A program made the position numbers and the translations under genes. The notes under the pieces were generated by a model. It made no database searches. It was given only the letters and a program-made list of their open reading frames with translations, and was not told the origin of the DNA. A stretch of DNA of 64,000 bases from Hydractinia symbiolongicarpus (lineage: Eukaryota; Cnidaria; Hydrozoa; Anthoathecata; Hydractiniidae): NCBI RefSeq assembly GCF_029227915.1, contig NC_079877.1, positions 10,417,351 through 10,481,350 on the forward strand. The letters are read 5' to 3'. Numbering within the stretch: the first letter of the stretch is position 1; each line of letters starts with the position of its first letter. Shown here one piece after another: positions 47,168 through 54,478 of this stretch.

Positions 47168-47299
47168 TTATTTTAATACGATAGCTTCGGAGTCTATGAC
47201 ATCCGTATCCACCTCCGTGTATTCCACCTTGGGTAAAATACTCTCAACTTTCTTACGTCGATATAAAACCCAGACCAACCATTCCAGTATTCGCAACAT
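47168..47299 (-). CDS. 43-residue protein overlapping its neighbour as TAATG
   Basis: Short frame beginning MLRILEWLVWVLYRRKK and ending IDSEAIVLK. It has a hydrophobic/Trp-rich start, a basic patch, then an acidic tail. Its ATG overlaps the stop of the 75-residue gene by one base (TAATG), an arrangement suited to coupled reading. Too short to classify; a small membrane-associated peptide is plausible. It lies between two clear cluster genes, and without it 165 bp would be empty in an otherwise dense cluster. Confidence 0.55.
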   Translation of the reverse strand: MLRILEWLVWVLYRRKKVESILPKVEYTEVDTDVIDSEAIVLK

Positions 47300-47526
47300 T
47301 ATATATTTATAGTTTCAGGTATAATTTTTTGCTTAACTAGATATTCTCTTGACATTTCACTTGCGGCGACTATGGCTACAAGCTTTCCGGTATCTTCCAG
47401 GTCAAACTTCTGAATTGAGGGTGTTGTCATTTTTAATACCTTTTTCCCGAGCATTGAATAGCCTACAGCGAAAACGCATACGACCGATGCCTTATAAATA
47501 TCGTTGACTATACTTTTCTTATCCAT
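47299..47526 (-). CDS. Conserved small Polinton protein (75 aa)
   Basis: 75 residues: hydrophobic segment ASVVCVFAVGYSMLGKKV (about residues 13-30), then a polar part TPSIQKFDLEDTGKLVAIVA and a basic end. ATG at 47526 with GTATATATAAGAC immediately upstream, the clearest promoter-like sequence in the cluster. From memory, this kind of short protein is common in cnidarian Polintons, function unknown. Part of the - strand structural cluster. Confidence 0.7.
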   Translation of the reverse strand: MDKKSIVNDIYKASVVCVFAVGYSMLGKKVLKMTTPSIQKFDLEDTGKLVAIVAASEMSREYLVKQKIIPETINI

Positions 47527-47570
47527 GTCTTATATATACTTCGAGATTATAGTATCGCGATATTATCCCT

Positions 47571-47972
47571 TTATTCCATTTCAAGTTTACTTATTCTCAT
47601 AGTTTTTTTATTACCTGAGTTACTTGGTGGGGTACCCTTCACCTTAATATTTTTGTCCTTATTTTTATAGACGAAATAAGCACCAATTAAGACAAGTACT
47701 ATCACCCCACCACCACCCATTATTGTGTAGTTCACTCCACCGTGTTTAGGGCCATCTGTCACGGAATCCTCAATGACAATGTCCTTAGGATCCTCCAACT
47801 GTGTCTGAGGTGCCGGCCGGGTTTGTGTCTGAGGTGCCGACTGTGCCTCCGTCTGAGCCATGAGCAATCTTTTATATTCTTCCCTATTTTTACGGTTGTA
47901 TTCAGCCAGCCTCTTACCAGCCTCAACCTTTTTAGGGTTCTTCGTTGTCACCTGAACTGGAGTATCCGACAT
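47571..47972 (-). CDS. Single-pass membrane protein (133 aa)
   Basis: 133 residues. A basic, helical N-terminus (KKVEAGKRLAEYNRKNREEY) is followed by a Gln/Pro/Thr-rich low-complexity linker (SAPQTQTRPAPQTQ) and one transmembrane helix (GGGGVIVLVLIGAYFVY) flanked by lysines, then a short basic tail. Its start lies 41 bases inside the upstream gene (stop at 47932), showing tight packing. Candidate virion membrane or scaffolding protein; no known family. Confidence 0.7.
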   Translation of the reverse strand: MSDTPVQVTTKNPKKVEAGKRLAEYNRKNREEYKRLLMAQTEAQSAPQTQTRPAPQTQLEDPKDIVIEDSVTDGPKHGGVNYTIMGGGGVIVLVLIGAYFVYKNKDKNIKVKGTPPSNSGNKKTMRISKLEME

Positions 47973-48537
47973 CTTTAGTATCCGTATCGATATTGTTTAA
48001 ATTTTTTCCCGCGATATAATGCCTACCTGTTATTAAACCTACACTGATTGGTGATAGTAGTGATCCGAACTTATAATATAGATCACATGTGAACCTTTGG
48101 AGTGCCGAGTTTAGGAATGGATCATTCTCCAGGTCATCACTCAGAGCTTTTTGATTTTTTATACCCAGGGCTGTACAGGCACCCAGGGAGTACATGTGGA
48201 TTATTGACTCCCCTAGAGACTTTACCATTTGACCGGACAGTTTAGCCTCGTATATGGTGAACAGTTTATCCACCTCATCATTCTTGAGCTTTTGAATTTG
48301 CTCCTCCGTATACATCTTACCAAGATATAACTTGCTATTTCCTGTCAGCACGCACTCGAGCAATTTCTGTCTCTTACCATCATCCTGGTCCTCGATAAAA
48401 ATTAGGTTGTCAATTGCGGTTTCAGCCATTTTCAATAGCGATAGGTATTTTTTAATACAAAAAAGACAGAAACTAACCAATACCAGCAATAGCACTACAG
48501 CTATCACCAGTAATATGAAATTTATATATTCTATCAT
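47932..48537 (-). CDS. Membrane-anchored Polinton protein (201 aa)
   Basis: ATG at 48537 chosen: the longer frame to 48591 starts with TTG and would include the ATPase 3' hairpin. N-terminal transmembrane helix (INFILLVIAVVLLLVLVSFCLFC), then a cytosolic-type domain with TEEQIQKLKNDEVDKLF, LGACTALGIKN and DPFLNSALQRF. The C-terminal part (LSPISVGLITGRHYI) is mildly hydrophobic. I recall similar unnamed proteins in cnidarian Polintons next to the ATPase and capsid genes. Function unknown; a structural or assembly role fits the location. Confidence 0.72.
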   Translation of the reverse strand: MIEYINFILLVIAVVLLLVLVSFCLFCIKKYLSLLKMAETAIDNLIFIEDQDDGKRQKLLECVLTGNSKLYLGKMYTEEQIQKLKNDEVDKLFTIYEAKLSGQMVKSLGESIIHMYSLGACTALGIKNQKALSDDLENDPFLNSALQRFTCDLYYKFGSLLSPISVGLITGRHYIAGKNLNNIDTDTKDVGYSSSGDNEEP

Positions 48538-48567
48538 TATAGGATAGTACTGTAGTTTTCCTATAGA

Positions 48568-48592
48568 TTTGTTACAAGGGTCTTGTAACAAA
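48568..48592 (-). terminator. 3' hairpin of the ATPase gene
   Basis: TTTGTTACAAG, loop GGT, CTTGTAACAAA: 11 bp stem, 11 bases past the ATPase stop. Same TGTTAC...GTAACA core as the others, with different inner pairs. Confidence 0.65.
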
Positions 48593-48603
48593 AAACTTCC
48601 AAT

Positions 48604-49200
48604 CTAGCAAATCACGTGGGTTCTTGGATGTTCCATCCTCATGACTAAATGTGTATATTTGCCATCTTTTAGCCTTTCCTTAACCTTCTGGATCTCCGAT
48701 GATTCAATGACATCATTCTCTTCGTGGATAGTTGCGAGATCATGTCTGTCCTTCGGATACCACACATATAACATTTTTGCCAGCCTTCGTAAGTTCTTCG
48801 GTATCGCGGTGTATGATTGTGTGAGTAGCCACATGGTGTGGTTTCGATGCCGACCGCTGATGGCCAGCTCCAGCAATGGTTGCCTCTTTTTGTCCAGTTT
48901 CTCATCCGCGATGATATCGTCGATCAGGAATAATGTTTTGTATCCTGCGAATAAATCCGTCATCTTTTGGATCCATTCATACAACAAGCCCATGGGCTCA
49001 ATTAGAATCACATATCTATCCCTCCAGAACCATTTTCGACACATATATGTCTTGTTCCATCTTAATGTTGGACATATAATCACAATGAAATCGAAGTGAT
49101 CAAAGTATTCACTCTCTAGTAGCGTTACTACGCGTTTGGATTTTCCGCAGCCGGTTGGACCGACGAATAGTGCCGTGTGGGGATCTTTCATGTAGTCCAT
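48604..49200 (-). CDS. ATP: FtsK/HerA-type genome packaging ATPase
   Basis: 198 residues. Walker A GPTGCGKSK near the N-terminus, Walker B in TLFLIDDI, sensor-like MWLLTQSY, and a later arginine-rich part. This is the A32/FtsK-like packaging ATPase class of Polintons, virophages and large DNA viruses, which pumps DNA into capsids. Start ATG 49200 (MDYMKDPHTALFVGP), one base after the capsid gene's stop; the longer frame begins with GTG and overlaps. Immediate adjacency to the major capsid gene fits a packaging module. A strong hairpin follows the stop. Confidence 0.92.
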   Translation of the reverse strand: MDYMKDPHTALFVGPTGCGKSKRVVTLLESEYFDHFDFIVIICPTLRWNKTYMCRKWFWRDRYVILIEPMGLLYEWIQKMTDLFAGYKTLFLIDDIIADEKLDKKRQPLLELAISGRHRNHTMWLLTQSYTAIPKNLRRLAKMLYVWYPKDRHDLATIHEENDVIESSEIQKVKERLKDGKYTHLVMRMEHPRTHVIC

Positions 49201-49201
49201 C

Positions 49202-50521
49202 TTAATATAGTACATCCATAATTTCACCGTTTTGAATATTTAATTGAGCATCCATGATTAGATATATGTAAGCGTTTAAGGATCCCGCTGCCTCAACCGT
49301 CTTTTCAACTTGCAGTGTGATGCCCTCGCTCGCATTTTCAATCCGTCGGCCGGTCCCGTGCAGTGAGTTTTCATCTATGGTTCTGAAATCCAGCCATAGA
49401 GCATATTTCGTGGTTAGGTAGTCCGCGACCTTCACATCATGTAGTTGCAAATGTTTTTGTATTTCACCGGCGTTGCCATCCCTTTGTTTGCCCTCCGCAA
49501 AATACTTGCAAATTTCACCATAATGCTCAAGCGGTTGCATCCCCTGAGCGAAAAGTTGGTTAGGCTTACCCTCAACTATAGCGGATACCTTTTTGATCTT
49601 AGGATTGTAGAACTTACCGGTATCTCGTTTGTAAGCTTGCTCTTCCTCAAACAGAACCAATATACCCTTCAGGGACTTGCATGGTGTATTGAACGACCAA
49701 TTCCACGTTGTGTCTGACTTATCCACCCTAATTTGTCTATGTCTCAAGAATCTGTCATAGAGCACGGCCATGTTTTCATATTCATTTGAGATGAATCTGG
49801 CAAGTGTCGGTTGTGTCACAATCTCATATTCCAGAGATATGTTGGAGATTTTGTATTTAGCATCCGGCGCCGGTGCCATGGCGGAACCCGAAGGTTTGGT
49901 AGGTGTTGATAATACTACCCTGTCATAATTGTTGAATGTTATCTCATAACACAGCCTATTACCTAATCCGGCCTGATAATATGGGATCGTGCTATCCAAC
50001 ATTTCAAAATCCAGAGGTATGGTAAACTTGTTTTTATACGCATCATAGATTGCTTTGTCCGCTACCTCCGATGTATCTTTATCCGCGGCTCCAACTCTCA
50101 GTTTCATGCAATTTTCCGTGCAACCATCATCGGATATGATACCCTGTCTGATTGAGTTCCCCTTCTCATGCTTTGTCAGCCATAAATCTCTGTAGCACCC
50201 GAAAAGATCAAAGTCATCAATGCTCAGAATCTCGGTACCCTCGAACTTGATAGCTAGCTTTTTAACAATTGCCCTCCCTATGTTAGAGACCAATGTTCTC
50301 TTCGTGTCAGCTTTTGACTCGAGATCAATGTCGAAACTTATTTTCGAAGTACCCGGAACAATGACATCATCGTTACCTAAATTAGGGAACCTAATCAGGA
50401 GTAACTGGTTCTGATCAATCTCACTTGGGTTGTGAGTGACAATTACTTTTTGATGCGTTCCTTTTACGCCATGTGCGGTTCTAAGTGAACGTTCTGGGTT
50501 TAACTTTTTCCCGTATTCCAT
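49202..50521 (-). CDS. MCP: Major capsid protein (double jelly-roll, Polinton PY type)
   Basis: 439 residues, no transmembrane segment, rich in alternating beta-type sequence. N-terminal part with NPSEIDQNQLLLIRFPNLG and VPGTSKISFDIDL, middle IPYYQAGLGNRLCYEITFN, and C-terminal YALWLDFRT...IYLIMDAQLNI. Size, placement between the penton-like and ATPase genes, and these motifs match the hexon-like major capsid proteins of Polintons (formerly PY), which form the icosahedral shell as trimers. No frame break. By-eye family assignment; a structure prediction would settle the two jelly rolls. Confidence 0.8.
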   Translation of the reverse strand: MEYGKKLNPERSLRTAHGVKGTHQKVIVTHNPSEIDQNQLLLIRFPNLGNDDVIVPGTSKISFDIDLESKADTKRTLVSNIGRAIVKKLAIKFEGTEILSIDDFDLFGCYRDLWLTKHEKGNSIRQGIISDDGCTENCMKLRVGAADKDTSEVADKAIYDAYKNKFTIPLDFEMLDSTIPYYQAGLGNRLCYEITFNNYDRVVLSTPTKPSGSAMAPAPDAKYKISNISLEYEIVTQPTLARFISNEYENMAVLYDRFLRHRQIRVDKSDTTWNWSFNTPCKSLKGILVLFEEEQAYKRDTGKFYNPKIKKVSAIVEGKPNQLFAQGMQPLEHYGEICKYFAEGKQRDGNAGEIQKHLQLHDVKVADYLTTKYALWLDFRTIDENSLHGTGRRIENASEGITLQVEKTVEAAGSLNAYIYLIMDAQLNIQNGEIMDVLY

Positions 50522-50577
50522 GCTATTCCATATTACTTTTTATTTTATTTTACTTTAATTCGGTTAATGCTACGGTA

Positions 50578-51141
50578 TCATCTGTCCGCCGTATTTCTTA
50601 TGTGTAAGGTAACTGTTGTCTTCATACCACCCCATAGCACCTTACCATCCTGACCTGTGACTCTCATGGTAAGTGATTGAAGTAAACCTTTCTTTAGTTT
50701 CTTATATTGCGGATTTTTCGGTTCAATATATGTAAAATCACCACCATACTCGGATATATGATATGTCATCAGGTTGTTGCTATATTCACCATCTTTAAGA
50801 TTTAATGAATTATCCAATTCATTAAGATTAAAATGTAGTTCCGTTATATCCCCTAGATTGAATATTTTACCCAACTTAGAGTTTCTAGCTAGTGGTGTTG
50901 ATTTTACATCACCTCTCACGATTGAATTCAACTCCCTCCCCGTGTAGTGCCGACCCTGTGGTAACCTAACCGTGGTAACTCCATCAGCCAAGGGTATATC
51001 TATTGGAGCTGTAGCTACATATGTGACATTGTCTGAAAATGTCTCCACGATCGCAACCTCCTTTGTACCATGTGAGTTGTCTATCGGTTGATACAAATAG
51101 ATTTTCTTCTCGCTATTTACGTCCTTTATTGTGATATACAT
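50578..51141 (-). CDS. Probable penton / minor capsid protein
   Basis: 187 residues of mainly beta-type sequence without membrane helices, directly upstream of the major capsid gene and 56 bp from it. Motifs: MYITIKDVNSEKKIYLYQP, a loop with LPQGRHYTGRELNS, and SLTMRVTGQDGKVLWGG near the end. In Polintons a single jelly-roll penton protein (PX) usually neighbours the major capsid gene and occupies the vertices; size and position agree. The call depends on context rather than on diagnostic residues. First gene of the - strand cluster. Confidence 0.6.
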   Translation of the reverse strand: MYITIKDVNSEKKIYLYQPIDNSHGTKEVAIVETFSDNVTYVATAPIDIPLADGVTTVRLPQGRHYTGRELNSIVRGDVKSTPLARNSKLGKIFNLGDITELHFNLNELDNSLNLKDGEYSNNLMTYHISEYGGDFTYIEPKNPQYKKLKKGLLQSLTMRVTGQDGKVLWGGMKTTVTLHIRNTADR

Positions 51142-51179
51142 TATTATATTAGAGATTGTGAATATATTTAAATCAAAGA

Positions 51180-51407
51180 ATGGATGACATTTTCAGATAT
51201 AACCCGAATGCGACATATAAACCAAATGGAGGTCTGGATCTTCAAATATTGAGCGCTAGGGATCTGTACAAACAGGCTATTATTGTGTCTGAAAGTGGTT
51301 CTTTCCCCGCTTCCTTTCCTAATATTTTTACCAATTATGAACTTGCTCAGAACGCGCAACGTATGAGAATTTGGAATGAGCAACCTTTTAGACTATGGCA
51401 AACCTAG
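51180..51407 (+). CDS. Small Polinton protein (75 aa), unknown
   Basis: 75 residues, ATG 51180, divergent from the penton gene with only 38 bp between starts, so they likely share a promoter region (AATATATTTAAATC). The sequence is hydrophilic and aromatic (FRYNPNATYKPNGG, NEQPFRLWQT), without membrane helix. The next gene follows after 72 bp. No known family. A 6 bp hairpin sits 11 bases past the stop, like other genes here, which supports it being real. Confidence 0.6.
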   Translation: MDDIFRYNPNATYKPNGGLDLQILSARDLYKQAIIVSESGSFPASFPNIFTNYELAQNAQRMRIWNEQPFRLWQT

Positions 51408-51418
51408 CTAAATTTTGC

Positions 51419-51438
51419 CACTTGGTGCGCTTCAAGTG
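51419..51438 (+). terminator. 3' hairpin after the 75-aa + gene
   Basis: CACTTG, 8-base loop, CAAGTG, 11 bases after the stop. Same distance as the TGTTAC hairpins but a different stem. Confidence 0.4.
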
Positions 51439-51479
51439 CCTGTGGGGTAAGTTCCGAACACCTGAAGGATGGTAGATCT

Positions 51480-52370
51480 ATGGTCAGGTCGATATATCGT
51501 TTTCATGTGTATTATCACATTAGACGAATCATTAAGCGCCTGCAGACACCTCTACCCTTTGAGAATAGTTTTAATCAATATGATAATCCCTATTCAAATG
51601 AGGAATTTCTAAAAATCTGTGGTGAGTATGATGTTGATTCCAACCCCATGAAATACAGAGGTCGGTACTTTTTCAGTTCATATCAAAAAAGACGTAAAGA
51701 CTATCCAACTCCCGGGTTGAGTTATTTCACTAACGACTCCATGACGCGGTGGATTGTGGAAAAATCCGATGGATTTACAAAAACGGGCCTTGTGAAGATC
51801 TCTAGCAGTGTTAGAGCCTATGCCTATCTAGTTCTTAGTTCTCAGGCCTCGGCACGCTCCTCCATCCTTGGTAATGATTCAAGTGCTCTGACCGCCCAAA
51901 GAGTTTTTATGAATAACCTTGAAGACATTGTTAACCGTAGGGTTGATATTCAGGAGGACATTAAGCGTTATCAGGATACTCTAAACTACGCTTCAAGTAA
52001 GGTTGATTATTCCGTTGGGCGTGGTATTTATATGATACCAAGTGACATGAATCTCAGAATTAAGACCGGTGTGGTGGGTTACAACAACAAGATTTTGATA
52101 TCTGGTGAGGAACTTACCATTGGTATTAATCGAAAGGTCAATGCTACTGAATCACACAAGATAACTAAAAAGAAACCAGTAACACCCAATCATCCTGATA
52201 TCCATCCTGATCATCCTGATAAACACATTACCGTACACCACGTGGATACTACAGATAAACACATTACTGCACCTTACCACAAAGATACTCCTCCTACACA
52301 CGAAGATGGGAAGATCGCTCTTGTGTTTGTTATGACAACAGGTTATTTCATATGGTATTTGTTTAGATAA
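51480..52370 (+). CDS. Polinton protein with His-rich linker and C-terminal TM (296 aa)
   Basis: 296 residues. A basic N-terminus (HIRRIIKRLQ), then a soluble region with SYQKRRKDYPTPGLSYF, and a helical segment NLEDIVNRRVDIQEDI. Next is a low-complexity His/Pro/Asp-rich stretch (HPDIHPDHPDKHIT repeats, about residues 235-270), then one C-terminal transmembrane helix (KIALVFVMTTGYFIWYLF). Tail-anchored topology suggests insertion in a virion or host membrane; the His-rich part could bind metal. I recognise no family and no protease triad. Last gene before the right terminal repeat. Confidence 0.7.
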   Translation: MVRSIYRFHVYYHIRRIIKRLQTPLPFENSFNQYDNPYSNEEFLKICGEYDVDSNPMKYRGRYFFSSYQKRRKDYPTPGLSYFTNDSMTRWIVEKSDGFTKTGLVKISSSVRAYAYLVLSSQASARSSILGNDSSALTAQRVFMNNLEDIVNRRVDIQEDIKRYQDTLNYASSKVDYSVGRGIYMIPSDMNLRIKTGVVGYNNKILISGEELTIGINRKVNATESHKITKKKPVTPNHPDIHPDHPDKHITVHHVDTTDKHITAPYHKDTPPTHEDGKIALVFVMTTGYFIWYLFR

Positions 52371-52388
52371 AGAATGACGTCAATTAAA

Positions 52389-52537
52389 TGTCAATCAAGC
52401 CAGAATAACAATAGAGAAACAATGCATTCCTTACATACCAAATATCCTTAGCAACGGCTACTTTCGTTTTGACTTTTTTCTTATGTAAACAACTTTCTGG
52501 TATGTAAAATCCTATTGTTATAAGCGTTTGATTGACA
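52389..52537. repeat. Long imperfect inverted repeat before the right TIR
   Basis: TGTCAATCAA, ATAACAATAG and CTTACATACCA on the left are complemented in mirrored order by TGGTATGTAA, CTATTGTTAT and TTGATTGACA on the right, giving a 149 bp fold-back with internal mismatches. Located between the last gene and the right TIR; no counterpart at the left end. Confidence 0.65.
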
Positions 52538-52601
52538 GATGGTTTTACAAGATAACAAAAACTGCTTGCGTGTTGTTATTTATTTATGTTTTATTATCAT
52601 T

Positions 52602-52883
52602 GATGGTATTACCACACTGGCAAGAGGACATTATAGACACATATAGCCATAATTTATAGGACACGACAGGGGAGGGTGGGTAGGGGGCCAGGGGGACACG
52701 GCCGGGGAGGGGGTTTTTGGACAGATATTATAGAGCATGCCCGCTTATTTGACGTAAAGTGGTAAAGTGCACATGGATTTTATGGACTCTTCTATCGTTG
52801 ATTTGACGTGGATGATCTATAAATTGACGTGGAGTGGCACAGAATATTAATCGCTGTCCTAGGATCCGCCTTTTCCTATCTCT
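52602..52883. repeat. Polinton right terminal inverted repeat
   Basis: 282 bp complement of 37583-37864 with one difference. Its inner end again spells the last 14 PolB codons and stop, now on +, with no gene attached. Confidence 0.95.
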
Positions 52884-52989
52884 AGAATTGATAGTTTATT
52901 ACTTTGAGAAGCATTTCCCATACAATGCAATCGTTCTGTTTTTAAAAATATATCATAGCACATTAATGTTAACGAGAACACTGAAATGA

Positions 52990-54003
52990 CGATTACGAAG
53001 TCTTAGGAGACGTTAACGATGCAGTTTTACGTAGTATAATTGAACAACAACTACAAGGTCCAGCTGCAGTGAAAGGATACCGAGGGTTTTGGCATTCACT
53101 TCGATGTTCATTTGGCATAATGCTACACGTAAAACCGTGATGCAACTGCTAAGAGAGTTAGATCCGGATGGTACTGAACGAAAGGTTTCGCGTCGTCTAC
53201 GCCGTAGAGAATACACATCAGCCGGTGCTAACAATTGCTGGCATGTGGATGGGTATGATAAACTGAAACCATATGGTCTACCTATCCACCTTTGTATAGA
53301 TGGTTTCTCGCGAAAAGTTTTATGGTGGAAAGTTTCCAGGAGCAATAACAACCGACTAGTACCTGCTCACTTGTTCTTAGAAATAGTAAAAGAGTTGGGG
53401 TTTTGTCCACTTTTAGTTCAAAGAGATTGTGGTACCGAAAACGGTGTTATGGCTGATATTCAGTGTTACTTAACACAAGACGCTAACGCACACAGATATG
53501 GGCCATCGCTGTGCAATCAAAGGATCCAAAATTGGTGGTCCTTCTATCGACGATCTTTCACAAGTTGGATAATAATTTTTTTTAAGAATATGTTAGAGAA
53601 AGGAGTATTATTGCCGGAGAATCACATTCATGAGGAATGTGTTTGGTTTGTGTTTTTTGATTTATTACAATCTCAACTAGACCAGGTTCGCTACCAATGG
53701 AATACCCACTTTATACGAAAGTCCCGCCACGACAGTGTGAGTGGAATTCCAGATATCTTATTTTACTTGCCAACTACAGTTAATGCTAATGACCAAAAAC
53801 GCTTTGTGTCAGAAGATCATATACATTACTTAATATCGCAAAGAGATGTAATTTCAGAAGGCAGGAACGCTACGACAGAGGCCGATACTGAACTTCTTGA
53901 ATATTTTAAATATGTAGTACAATCAGAGAACATGGAATATCCACCAAAGCATTGGCACAATGGTCAGGGTATGTTCGAACAGATAACAAAACTTTGTGTA
54001 TAA
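52990..54003 (+). pseudogene. Integrase core-domain (DDE) gene, copy C, longest
   Basis: Lacks the internal deletion of A and B. After VDGYDKLKPYG, RDCGTEN and NQRIQNWWSFYRRSF it continues with TSWIIIFFKNMLEKG, HEECVWFVFFDLLQSQL and QVRYQWNTHFIR, all typical of the family C-terminal half, ending TKLCV at 54003. The Glu-to-Gln change (codon 53527-53529) is present. One base is missing near 53120 (ATGCTACACG where A and B have ATGGCTACACG), so the N-terminal 45 codons are out of frame. The ancestral length is therefore about 340 residues. It is the presumed transposase of the host transposon. Confidence 0.78.
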
Positions 54004-54478
54004 ACTATGAACATAGAAAAGAGACATTTGAAACTAATAACATAATTTTCATCCATAGAAATATAACATAGTAGTATATGATGTAGCCAAAAATATATTT
54101 ATATTGACGAATTTTAGGCCAGTTTAAACAAGCCTATTTCTCATGTAAGCCGAATGATACTGGCGTGCAGTCAAACATAAGTAGTATGAAAAGAGTCTGT
54201 ATATGAACATTAACAAAATTTATATCAAGCATAAAAAGTACAATATGCTGTTTCTTGTGAAGACTTTTTTTCACTTGGGAATTTAGGTTGCACCAATAGA
54301 ATATAACAAAATGCAACTAGCATGGCATGGTGTTGAAAAAGTGAATAAACAAAAAATAATCGTCTAATTCATATGCATCAGGGAGAAAGAGTAGTAAAAA
54401 TTATGAGTTCATGTATTTAGGTGTTCGTGGATTCAAGAGAATTAACTAACACATAGAGAAGTTATTCTCACCCCTTAA

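Larger units (their letters stand above)
37583..52883. mobile_element. Maverick/Polinton DNA element, 15.3 kb, nearly complete
   Basis: Begins AGAGATAGG and ends CCTATCTCT, the AG...CT termini typical of Polintons, with 282 bp terminal inverted repeats. AGAAT is duplicated at 37578-37582 and 52884-52888. Units A (about 15990-16003) and B carry the unfilled site GCGAGAATTGATAG with one AGAAT. Polintons are self-synthesising elements related to adintoviruses and virophages, combining viral capsid genes with a protein-primed polymerase and a retroviral-type integrase. Gene blocks: PolB, acidic protein and SAP protein (-), INT (+), two 2-TM paralogues (-), a coiled-coil membrane protein (+), a capsid/packaging cluster (-), and two + genes. 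I find no cysteine protease. One frameshift in PolB is the only clear defect. Confidence 0.95.

Noticed and set aside
47932-48591. Longer start for the 201-residue protein
   Set aside because: The extra 18 codons begin with TTG and contain the 3' hairpin of the ATPase gene; ATG 48537 is better.
48604-49227. Longer start for the ATPase
   Set aside because: Begins with GTG and overlaps the capsid gene; ATG 49200 follows the capsid stop by one base.
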